Origin: Clostridiales bacterium UBA1381
GTDB lineage: Bacteria > Bacillota > Clostridia > UBA1381
DNA length: 6,299 bases
Direction: 5' to 3'
Assembly: GCA_002305435.1 (NCBI GenBank)
Contig: DBQZ01000144.1
Span: 24,921 to 31,219 of the forward strand
The number at the start of each line of letters is the position of its first letter. Position 1 is the stretch's first letter. Made by a program: the position numbers and the translations under genes. Below the pieces are notes generated by a model. It was not told the origin of the DNA, ran no database searches, and worked only from the letters and a program-made list of their open reading frames with translations. Below, one piece after another: positions 1 to 5,721 of this stretch.

Positions 1-2
1 AG

Positions 3-65
3 GAGCTTTCGGGACAGATACGAACCGTCCGTCTTATCTCCCGCACGGAGGGCGTGCTTATTTAG
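3..65 (+). CDS. 3' end of an upstream gene, product not identified
   Basis: An open frame enters from the left edge and ends at TAG (63-65), leaving 20 residues, ELSGQIRTVRLISRTEGVLI. Of the three forward frames this one has codon choices most like the neighbouring genes (ATA, CTT, CGC/CGT, GAG), and it ends 27 bases before rho, a normal intergenic distance. The other two forward frames also stay open across this stretch but read as unlikely peptides rich in Arg, Ser or Tyr. The 'hydrophobic strand, VRLIS, short turn, hydrophobic strand' ending resembles the last strands of small regulatory domains such as ACT-like or MgtC/DUF4956 C-termini. That resemblance is impressionistic and does not identify a function. 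Confidence 0.5.
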   Translation, partial: ELSGQIRTVRLISRTEGVLI

Positions 66-82
66 TAAATATTCGATATAAT

Positions 83-87
83 GAGGT
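83..87 (+). promoter_or_regulatory. Ribosome binding site of rho
   Basis: GAGGT lies five bases before the ATG at 93 and fixes that start. The ATG at 81 is in the same frame but is followed after one codon by TAA, so it cannot be the start. Confidence 0.75.
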
Positions 88-92
88 AAAAC

Positions 93-1691
93 ATGAGTAA
101 AACCGCAAACATAGATAATATGACCCGTGACGAGCTGAGATCCTTTGCCAAGGAGCTTGGGATAAAGGGCTTCTCCACGATGCGCAAAACGGAGCTTTTG
201 GAAGCAATCAAAGCTGCCAATCAAAAACCAAAACGCACCGCATCAAAAAAGAAGAAAGCTGAAACCCCCGCTCCCGTCCCCTCGGCCGTCATAAATCCCG
301 ATGATAAACCAGCACAGAAAGAACAACCCGAAAAAGCGGACATTCCCCGTGCTGAGACCGCCCCGCAGCCGAATTCCGACAAGTCACGGGAGCAGGAGGA
401 GACTCCCCGTGAGGAGTCCCAGGAGCGTGACAGCTACGGCCTTGCCCCCGGCGAGCAGAAGGAGCTTCATCTCGAGGGCGGAACCGTAACGGTAATACGT
501 GGTCAGCAGCATACATTTTTCATGCCGCACGAGGACTATTCACAGGAAAAATCCGAGGATGATACGATAGAAACAAGCGGTATGCTGGAAATCCACGATG
601 ACGGCTACGGATTTTTGCGCACACAGGGGATAATGCCCTCAAGCGAGGACACGTACGTTCCGCCAGTGCAAATACGCCGTCTCCATCTTAGAACAGGCGA
701 TGAAATTGTCGGACGGGCGAGGTTTCGTGACGACGATAAGTATCCGCAGCTTGTATTTATCTCCTCGGTAAACGGCTACGCCCCTGCCGTCTCCGCAAAG
801 CGCACGCCGTTTGAGCAGCTTACGCCGATATACCCCGACCGCCGCATAAAGCTCGATTCCGGCAAGGGAGGGCCTATAGCCGCCCGCATGATAGACCTTA
901 TAGCGCCGATCGGCTTCGGTCAGCGAGGTATGGTCGTAGCCCCGCCAAAGGCCGGCAAAACCACGATAATCAAGCAGGTAGCCCAGGCGATAAGCCGCAA
1001 TTATCCAAAGGCTCACCTGATAGTCCTTTTGATAGACGAACGCCCCGAGGAGGTCACCGACTTAAGGCGTTCGATAAACGGGGAGATAGTAGCCTCCACC
1101 TTTGATAATCCGCCGCAGGATCACTGCCGCATGGCTGAAATAACGCTTGAGAGGGCGTGCCGTATGGTGGAATTTAAAAAAGACGTGGTTATACTGATGG
1201 ATTCTATAACCCGTCTTACACGAGCCTACAACCTCACAACACCTCCGTCGGGACGGCTGCTTTCTGGCGGTCTTGACCCCAACGCCCTTCTTTCGCCAAA
1301 GAAGTTTTTCGGCGCAGCAAGAAATATCGAGGAGGGCGGCAGCCTGACGATAATCGCAACGGCTCTTGTGGAAACCGGCAGCCGTATGGACGATGTTATA
1401 TTCGAGGAATTTAAGGGCACAGGCAACATGGAGCTGAAGCTCGACCGCTCCTTACAGGAGCAGCGGATATTCCCCGCAATTGACGTTGACAAGTCGAGTA
1501 CCCGCCGTGAGGAATCGCTTTTATCGGAGCGTGAGCTTGCGGTATCCCGCGCCCTGCGCCGTGAATGTCAGCGCATCAGCCAAAAGGGCGTAAATCCGAT
1601 GGTTACGGTTATCAATACCTTTAAAAATACAGCAAGCAACGAGGAGCTTACGGAGCTGCTCTTAAAAAAGAACAGGCGTGAACAGTCATGA
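93..1691 (+). CDS. rho: Transcription termination factor Rho
   Basis: Rho is the hexameric RNA helicase that loads on untranslated nascent RNA and releases RNA polymerase using ATP. The 532 residues comprise an N-terminal Rho_N/SAP-like helical domain (about 8-42), a low-complexity Lys/Glu/Pro/Ser-rich insert (about 43-160), an OB-fold primary RNA-binding domain (about 161-235, starting [16 protein letters not shown]) and a RecA-type motor. Motor motifs are intact: Walker A APPKAGKT (283-290), catalytic Glu316 in [11 protein letters not shown], Walker [11 protein letters not shown] with Asp370, the Q-loop region [20 protein letters not shown], the R-loop region [11 protein letters not shown], and Arg458 and Arg471 matching E. 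coli Arg353 and the arginine finger Arg366. With E. coli Rho at 419 residues, the motor residues are offset by a constant 105, so nearly all the extra length lies in the N-terminal insert. The stop overlaps the rsmF start (ATGA). Identification is certain; any specific role for the insert is not. Confidence 0.98.
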   Translation: MSKTANIDNMTRDELRSFAKELGIKGFSTMRKTELLEAIKAANQKPKRTASKKKKAETPAPVPSAVINPDDKPAQKEQPEKADIPRAETAPQPNSDKSREQEETPREESQERDSYGLAPGEQKELHLEGGTVTVIRGQQHTFFMPHEDYSQEKSEDDTIETSGMLEIHDDGYGFLRTQGIMPSSEDTYVPPVQIRRLHLRTGDEIVGRARFRDDDKYPQLVFISSVNGYAPAVSAKRTPFEQLTPIYPDRRIKLDSGKGGPIAARMIDLIAPIGFGQRGMVVAPPKAGKTTIIKQVAQAISRNYPKAHLIVLLIDERPEEVTDLRRSINGEIVASTFDNPPQDHCRMAEITLERACRMVEFKKDVVILMDSITRLTRAYNLTTPPSGRLLSGGLDPNALLSPKKFFGAARNIEEGGSLTIIATALVETGSRMDDVIFEEFKGTGNMELKLDRSLQEQRIFPAIDVDKSSTRREESLLSERELAVSRALRRECQRISQKGVNPMVTVINTFKNTASNEELTELLLKKNRREQS

Positions 1692-3007
1692 TACTTCCCG
1701 AAGATTTTAAAAATAGAATGAGGTCGCTTTTAGGCTCGGAATACACCGATTTTGAAAAATCCATGGAGCTTCCGCCCATATCGGGGGTCCGCATTAAAGC
1801 AGGGGCGGAGGAAGCTGTACTTACCGCCTTCCCCCACCTTAAGCCGGTGCCGTGGTGCAAAAGCGGCTATTACGGAGAAAAGCTGCCCGGAAACCACCCC
1901 TTCCATTTGGCAGGCCTTTACTACTCGCAGGAGCCGTCGTCGATGTGTCCCGGCGAGGCTATGCCTCTTGAGGACGGCGACATCATCCTCGACCTGTGCG
2001 CCGCTCCCGGTGGCAAATCGACACATATCGCCTCCCGCATGAGGGGCGGGTTTCTGGTTTCAAACGAGATACACCCAAAACGTGCAACCGTTCTTCTTGA
2101 AAACATCCGCCGTATGGGTATAGCAAACTGCGCCGTAACAAACGAGGATCCAAAGAACCTTGAGAAGAAGTTCCCGCAGTTCTTTGACAAAATCCTCGTG
2201 GACGCTCCCTGCTCGGGCGAGGGGATGTTCAGAAAGGAAAAGGCGGCAGTCGAGGACTGGAGCGTAAACCACGTCCTCTCCTGTGCCGTACGCCAAAAAA
2301 GCATCCTCACCTCAGCTGTAAAAATGCTCCGCCCCGGCGGTATGCTTATGTATTCCACCTGCACATACGCTCCCGAGGAGGACGAGGGAGTATGCGAGTA
2401 CCTGATAAACGAGCTTGGACTGGAGCTTATCCCCATGGAGGGGCTTTCCATGCTCGAGATGGGGCGGGGCGAATATATAAACAGCTCCCTCGATTTTTCG
2501 CCGTCACGCCGTGCTTTCCCTCACAAAATAGACGGCGAGGGACAGTTTTTATCACTGTTTAAAAAGCTCGGCTCATCCTCCCCGACGGTGTTTTCACACC
2601 GCAGCCCCGACTTCCCCCTCTGGGAGGAGTTTGCTCGGGAAAACCTATGCCGTAAGCCTGAGGGAACACTTATCGCCTATGGCGGGCGGCTGTTCTGCCA
2701 AAGCGTGGCGGTGGATTTTTCAGGGATACGAACACTTTCGCCCGGGCTTTATCTGGGGGATTTGAAGAAGAACCGCTTTGAGCCTTCGCAAGCTCTTGCA
2801 ACCGCCCTTTCAAGGGAGGATTTTTGCAGGACGCTCGAGCTTTCGCCTGATACGCCTGAGCTTTTTGCCTATCTCAGAGGCGAGGAAATCGCAGCCGACG
2901 TTAAGGGCTGGTGCATCGTAACGTGCTCGGGCTTCCCCCTCGGCTGGGGCAAGGGGTCGGGCGGAAGGCTTAAAAACAAGTTTCCAAAACAGCTTAGGCT
3001 TTATTAA
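1688..3007 (+). CDS. rsmF: RsmF-family 16S rRNA cytosine-5 methyltransferase (NOL1/NOP2/Sun)
   Basis: The protein transfers a methyl group from S-adenosylmethionine to carbon 5 of cytosines in rRNA; the best-known relative, E. coli RsmF/YebU, modifies 16S C1407. In 439 residues it shows an N-terminal RNA-binding segment (about 1-80), SAM motif I LDLCAAPGGKSTHIA (101-115), motif IV VDAPCSGEGMFRK with Cys175 (release cysteine), and motif VI YSTCTYAPEEDEG with the nucleophile Cys225. Both cysteines are present, so it should be active. The C-terminus ends in GWGKGSGGRLKNKFPKQLR (419-437), the signature of the PUA-like tail of Firmicutes RsmF proteins. The ATG shares four bases with the rho stop and no strong ribosome binding site precedes it, which suggests translational coupling to rho. 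The exact target nucleotide cannot be read from sequence; RsmB is a weaker alternative because its NusB-like N-terminal domain is absent. Confidence 0.93.
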   Translation: MILPEDFKNRMRSLLGSEYTDFEKSMELPPISGVRIKAGAEEAVLTAFPHLKPVPWCKSGYYGEKLPGNHPFHLAGLYYSQEPSSMCPGEAMPLEDGDIILDLCAAPGGKSTHIASRMRGGFLVSNEIHPKRATVLLENIRRMGIANCAVTNEDPKNLEKKFPQFFDKILVDAPCSGEGMFRKEKAAVEDWSVNHVLSCAVRQKSILTSAVKMLRPGGMLMYSTCTYAPEEDEGVCEYLINELGLELIPMEGLSMLEMGRGEYINSSLDFSPSRRAFPHKIDGEGQFLSLFKKLGSSSPTVFSHRSPDFPLWEEFARENLCRKPEGTLIAYGGRLFCQSVAVDFSGIRTLSPGLYLGDLKKNRFEPSQALATALSREDFCRTLELSPDTPELFAYLRGEEIAADVKGWCIVTCSGFPLGWGKGSGGRLKNKFPKQLRLY

Positions 3008-3018
3008 ATACATCCTGC

Positions 3019-3054
3019 GCCGTCTGTGATTTTGATGCAGACGGCATATTTTTT
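3019..3054 (+). terminator. Intrinsic terminator after rsmF
   Basis: GCCGTCTG (3019-3026) pairs perfectly with CAGACGGC (3038-3045) across an 11-base loop. After ATA it is followed by six T (3049-3054). It begins 12 bases after the rsmF stop and ends 41 bases before the next -35 box, so it separates the rho-rsmF unit from the downstream operon. The U-tract starts three bases after the stem, so it may be slightly less than fully efficient. Confidence 0.87.
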
Positions 3055-3095
3055 GCTCTGTGCGGACGTTCTTCACAAAATTTCGCCGTTTATTC

Positions 3096-3124
3096 TTGAC
3101 AAGGCGGTAAAAACTATATATAAT
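3096..3124 (+). promoter_or_regulatory. Consensus vegetative (sigma-A/sigma-70) promoter
   Basis: TTGACA (3096-3101) and TATAAT (3119-3124) both match the consensus exactly and are separated by 17 bases, the optimal spacing. Transcription should start near 3130-3133, giving a leader of about 65 bases before the ATG at 3197. The leader carries AAAGGA (3181-3186) and AAGG (3188-3191) as ribosome binding sequences, and I see no clear riboswitch or T-box in it. The next genes have no further terminators, so this promoter probably drives the CpXC gene through leuS. Confidence 0.9.
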
Positions 3125-3130
3125 ATATAG
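3114..3130. repeat. Inverted repeat covering the -10 box
   Basis: CTATATAT (3114-3121) and ATATATAG (3123-3130) are perfect reverse complements about a single central A at 3122. The TATAAT hexamer lies inside this 17-base symmetrical element, and its right end is at the expected transcription start. It could be a repressor operator or just an AT-rich melting region; the alternating TA composition makes chance symmetry easy. Confidence 0.45.
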
Positions 3131-3196
3131 GATATGAAAGATTTTTTGCAGTGCAGAAATTCACGCAAAATCAAAGTTTGAAAGGATAAGGTAAGA

Positions 3197-3877
3197 ATGT
3201 GTAAGAGTTCTCAAAAACAGATACGCTGCCCCAAATGCTCAAATGCCGTAGATATGACGGTTTGGGAGTCGATAAATCTCTCCGAGCGCCCCGACCTCAA
3301 GACGGAGCTTTTAGCGGGAAAGATAAATATGTTCCGCTGCCCCAAATGCTCAAATACGATCCTGATAGCGGACAAGCTCACTATCCGTGATGACGACAAG
3401 CGGTTCATCCTCACCTTTATGCCCTGCATGAACCGTGAGGACAAGCTCAAAAAATTCGACGCCCTTAAAAAGCAGTCCGAGGAAAGCGGCGATATTCGTG
3501 ATATTTTCGGTTATAAACTGCGGTTTGTCGCCGATTTTAACTCACTTTTGGAAAAGGTGCTGATATTCGACAACGACCTTTTGGATAAGACGATCGAGGT
3601 TTTAAAATTGGTCGTAATGGCGAACAATCCCGACAAGGTCGCAACAAGCGTCTGCCGTTTCGGCAGGGTAAATCCCGACGAGGAAAAGGTGGAGTTCCTT
3701 ATACAGGATATAAAGAACAAAAAGCTCTACACCTCGGTAGTACCAAAGCAGACGTACGATGCAATAGACAAGCAGGTGCAGATCTCGGGGATTAAACCGT
3801 ACAGCTTTGACTGGGAGCTTATCGACGCAGATTATGCGACACGGATATTCTCCGGCCTTAACAACAGACGACAGTAA
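3197..3877 (+). CDS. CpXC-domain zinc-ribbon protein of unknown function
   Basis: This 226-residue soluble protein has no signal peptide or membrane segment. Its N-terminal 75 residues match the CpXC family layout: a first CPKC knuckle (11-14), a Trp and SINLSERPDLKTELLAGKI (25-43), a second CPKC knuckle (48-51) and a following strand-rich stretch. The four cysteines 11, 14, 48 and 51 should bind one zinc ion. Residues about 100-226 form a mixed alpha/beta region that I do not recognise, with FDNDLLDKTIEVLKLVVMA probably helical. The family has no established biochemical role; zinc ribbons often bind nucleic acid or protein, but nothing here decides that. It is the first gene after a strong promoter and is followed 15 bases later by yhbY, so it is probably co-transcribed with ribosome-assembly and NAD genes. 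The ATG has AAGG five bases upstream. Confidence 0.85.
   Translation: MCKSSQKQIRCPKCSNAVDMTVWESINLSERPDLKTELLAGKINMFRCPKCSNTILIADKLTIRDDDKRFILTFMPCMNREDKLKKFDALKKQSEESGDIRDIFGYKLRFVADFNSLLEKVLIFDNDLLDKTIEVLKLVVMANNPDKVATSVCRFGRVNPDEEKVEFLIQDIKNKKLYTSVVPKQTYDAIDKQVQISGIKPYSFDWELIDADYATRIFSGLNNRRQ
3224..3244 (+). repeat. 21-base direct repeat, copy 1 (first zinc knuckle)
   Basis: These seven codons encode RCPKCSN (residues 10-16 of the CpXC protein) and are identical base for base to 3335-3355, 111 bases (37 codons) downstream and in the same frame. Confidence 0.85.
3335..3355 (+). repeat. 21-base direct repeat, copy 2 (second zinc knuckle)
   Basis: This is the second exact copy of the seven codons at 3224-3244, encoding RCPKCSN at residues 47-53. 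Codon choice is identical at all seven positions, which is more than shared protein motif alone would require. Confidence 0.85.
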
Positions 3878-3892
3878 TCCGGAGGACAGTGC

Positions 3893-4192
3893 ATGATAAC
3901 AAGCAAACAGCGGGCATATTTAAGAAGTTTGGCAAACGGCCTTGAGCCGGTGTTCCTGATAGGCAAGGGCGGACTGTCCGAGGAAATCCTCACACAGCTG
4001 TCAAACGCCCTTGACAAACGGGAGCTTATAAAGGTAAAAATATTGGAAACCGCCCTTTTGGACGCTAAATCCGTCTGCAATGAAACGGCAGCCGCCCTGG
4101 GAGCTGAGCCGGTGCAGGCTATAGGCTCCAAGTTCGTGCTTTACCGCCGGGCGGAAAAAGAGAAAAACAGGAAGGTGGAGCTGCCTAAATGA
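3893..4192 (+). CDS. yhbY: YhbY-family CRM-domain ribosome assembly RNA-binding protein
   Basis: At 99 residues this is a single CRM (KH-like) domain, the usual length for YhbY/YqeI. It opens with the family hallmark of a short helix (SKQRAYLRSLANGL), then EPVFLIGKGGLSEE with the RNA-contacting GKGG loop at 24-27. The second half follows the family pattern: LDKRELIKVKIL (40-51), a helix around ETAAALGAEPVQAIGSKFVLYR (64-85), and a basic tail. YhbY associates with pre-50S particles in bacteria and is thought to help large-subunit assembly. A strong GGAGG (3881-3885) sits seven bases before the ATG. The gene ends in an ATGA overlap with nadD. In many Firmicutes yhbY follows obg; here a CpXC gene takes that place. 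Confidence 0.95.
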   Translation: MITSKQRAYLRSLANGLEPVFLIGKGGLSEEILTQLSNALDKRELIKVKILETALLDAKSVCNETAAALGAEPVQAIGSKFVLYRRAEKEKNRKVELPK

Positions 4193-4785
4193 AGCTCGGC
4201 ATTATGGGCGGGACGTTTAACCCCATACACAACGCTCATTTGGCAGCGGCTATGTTTGCTCTGGAGGAATTTTCCCTCGACCGGGTGATTTTTCTCACAA
4301 GCGGCTCCCCTCCGCACAAGACGGATATGGAGCTTCCGCCGGCCTCTGTGCGCCATGAGCTGGTAAAGGCCGCCGTAAAAGGCAATCCCCTGTTTTTAGC
4401 AGACGATTACGAGGTGCGGAAAAAGTCGTATTCCTACACCTCGGAAACTCTTTGCCATTACCGCAGGAAGTATCCGGACGATGAGCTGTATTTTATCATC
4501 GGCACAGATTCCCTCAAGGATCTGCCCGGCTGGCATGAGCCGGAGATGATACTCTCGCTCTCCTCGCTTATCGTATACCCGCGCAGCGGCAGCGAAGATA
4601 CCCAGACGCTTATCGATGAGACAAAACAGACGCTCGGCGGAAATATCCTGAGGCTTCACGCCCCGTTTTTGGATATTTCCTCGACATATATCAGAGGGCT
4701 TATAAAAGGCGGACGCTCGGCACGCTATCTTACGCCATCGTCCGTGCTGTCGCTTATAGAAAGCCGGGGACTATACAGGAAGTGA
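4189..4785 (+). CDS. nadD: Nicotinate-nucleotide adenylyltransferase NadD
   Basis: NadD joins nicotinate mononucleotide with ATP to make deamido-NAD, an essential cytoplasmic step of NAD synthesis. The 198 residues match the family length and fold. The N-terminal nucleotide-binding motif is GGTFNPIHNAH (7-17) with His14 and His17. SGSPPHK (38-44), FIIGTDSLKDLPGWHEPEMI (102-121) and the C-terminal ISSTYIR (163-169), the ISSTxIR phosphate-binding signature, are all in place. The HxGH element reads HNAH, with Ala16 for the usual glycine, and Asn11 replaces the more common aspartate. The start shares four bases with the yhbY stop (ATGA), with AGGTGGAG (4173-4180) eight bases upstream. It is followed four bases later by yqeK, its usual Firmicutes partner. 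Confidence 0.96.
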   Translation: MKLGIMGGTFNPIHNAHLAAAMFALEEFSLDRVIFLTSGSPPHKTDMELPPASVRHELVKAAVKGNPLFLADDYEVRKKSYSYTSETLCHYRRKYPDDELYFIIGTDSLKDLPGWHEPEMILSLSSLIVYPRSGSEDTQTLIDETKQTLGGNILRLHAPFLDISSTYIRGLIKGGRSARYLTPSSVLSLIESRGLYRK

Positions 4786-4789
4786 AATT

Positions 4790-5416
4790 ATGGACGAAAA
4801 GCAAATGAAGGAAAAGCTCAAGGGGATGCTTACAAAAGAGCGTTACCGCCATAGCAAAGGCGTGGCAGAAACCGCCGTCCGGCTTGCAGAGCGTTGGGGG
4901 GCGGATGAAAAGAAGGCATATATCGCAGGCCTTTTGCACGACTGCGCAAAAAACATCCCCGCTAAAGAGTCGATAGAGCTTTGCAAAAAGCTCGGCGTCA
5001 AGCTCGGTGCACTTGAGCTTGCCGCCCCGTCAATTATACACGCCCCCCTCGGAGCGGAGCTGGTGAAGATGGAGTTCGGCGTATTTGACGGAGAAATATC
5101 GGATGCGATCCGATACCATACAGTCGCAAGAAGCTCTATGACGAGGCTTGATGATATAATATATCTTGCCGATATGATTGAACCTATGCGTGATTTTGCG
5201 GGGGTGGAGGAGCTTCGGGAGCTTTCCCAGCTCGACCTTGATGCGGCTATGGCTGCCGCCTTTAAGGAATCGCTTACGCATAACATAAAAAAAGATATAC
5301 CGGTACACCCGAACACGCTCATCGCATGGAATGAGCGCATAATGAATACAGGAAAGAAGGGACAAAATGGATATTCTAAGTTTGACAAAAACAGCCGCCA
5401 AGGCTCTATCAGATAA
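4790..5416 (+). CDS. yqeK: YqeK, HD-domain symmetrical Ap4A hydrolase
   Basis: YqeK proteins are metal-dependent HD-domain phosphohydrolases; the family has been reported to split diadenosine tetraphosphate into two ADP, controlling an alarmone made by aminoacyl-tRNA synthetases. The metal ligands expected for the family are visible: His21 (RYRHSKGVAE), His50-Asp51 (AGLLHDCAKN), His84 (IIHAPLGAE), His110 (IRYHTVA) and Asp128 (YLADMIEP). The conserved ending PVHPNTLIAWNE (171-182) is where relatives normally stop soon after. Here the frame continues about 20 residues further, giving 208 instead of about 185-190, and overlaps the first 50 bases of rsfS in another frame. The tail looks like an out-of-frame reading of rsfS rather than a domain. 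AGGAAG (4777-4782) lies seven bases before the ATG, overlapping the nadD end. Confidence 0.94.
   Translation: MDEKQMKEKLKGMLTKERYRHSKGVAETAVRLAERWGADEKKAYIAGLLHDCAKNIPAKESIELCKKLGVKLGALELAAPSIIHAPLGAELVKMEFGVFDGEISDAIRYHTVARSSMTRLDDIIYLADMIEPMRDFAGVEELRELSQLDLDAAMAAAFKESLTHNIKKDIPVHPNTLIAWNERIMNTGKKGQNGYSKFDKNSRQGSIR
5357..5362 (+). promoter_or_regulatory. Ribosome binding site of rsfS, inside yqeK
   Basis: AAGGGA, preceded by GGAAAG, lies four to six bases before the ATG at 5367 and fixes the rsfS start within the yqeK reading frame. The protein beginning there matches the conserved RsfS N-terminus, so the overlap is real and not an over-extended start call. Confidence 0.75.
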
Positions 5417-5711
5417 AAAAGCCACCGATATTCGAATTCTCGACATCTCGAATCTCTCAAGCCTTGCGGATTATTTTGTAATTTGCTCCTGCTCCTCCTC
5501 GACCCAAGTAAAGGCATGCTGCGACGAGGCTGAGGAAAAGGTCGAAGAAGCCGGCGGCCGTCTGCGCCACAGCGAGGGCTATAACGGCGGCTTGTGGGTG
5601 CTTTTGGATTTCGGCGATTTCATCGTACACGTAATGCAGGAGGAAACACGAGAGTTTTACGATATAGAACGGCTCTGGTCTGATGCCGTCAATATAGAAT
5701 TTACGGAGTGA
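5367..5711 (+). CDS. rsfS: Ribosomal silencing factor RsfS (YbeB/Iojap family)
   Basis: RsfS binds ribosomal protein uL14 on the 50S subunit and blocks 30S joining, lowering translation under nutrient stress or in stationary phase. The 114-residue length is standard. Family landmarks run in order: an N-terminal helix ending [16 protein letters not shown] (13-28), LADYFVICS (33-41) followed by SSSTQVKA (43-50), [10 protein letters not shown] (63-72), the strand [16 protein letters not shown] (75-90) and EFYDIERLW (96-104). The start lies within yqeK, 50 bases before that gene's stop and in a different frame, consistent with coupled translation. LeuS follows after ten bases, an arrangement seen elsewhere in Clostridia. 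Confidence 0.96.
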   Translation: MDILSLTKTAAKALSDKKATDIRILDISNLSSLADYFVICSCSSSTQVKACCDEAEEKVEEAGGRLRHSEGYNGGLWVLLDFGDFIVHVMQEETREFYDIERLWSDAVNIEFTE

Positions 5712-5721
5712 TAACAACAAC

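Noticed and set aside
38..50. CTCC/GGAG hairpin upstream of rho, possible attenuator or terminator
   Set aside because: The stem is four base pairs, no T-tract follows, and it lies inside the probable upstream coding end.
77..82. A perfect TATAAT just before rho, possible promoter
   Set aside because: It lies only 10 bases before the ATG, so transcription would start after the ribosome binding site, and the base stretch 17 bases upstream (GTGCTT) is nothing like TTGACA.
1921..2451. Minus-strand open frame of 176 codons opposite rsmF
   Set aside because: It mirrors the conserved SAM-binding core of RsmF, and the predicted peptide has no domain signature of its own.
3171..3181. TCAAAGTTTGA palindrome in the CpXC leader, possible operator
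   Set aside because: Five-base arms in an AT-rich 65-base leader are expected by chance, and the site is next to the ribosome binding sequence, not the promoter.
3131..3196. Leader before the CpXC gene examined for a riboswitch, T-box or leader peptide
   Set aside because: It is only about 65 bases long, with no stable stem, no T-box core sequence and no terminator/antiterminator pair.
4011..4040. TTGACA inside yhbY with an AT-rich stretch downstream, possible internal promoter for nadD onward
   Set aside because: The best -10 candidates are TATAAA at a 10-base spacer and TAAAAA at 18 bases. Neither is convincing, and the hexamer encodes the conserved LDK of YhbY.
4843..5517. Minus-strand open frame of 224 codons opposite yqeK and rsfS
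   Set aside because: The translation is Ser/Ala/Arg-rich with no recognisable domain, spans two well-supported plus-strand genes, and is explained by their codon bias.
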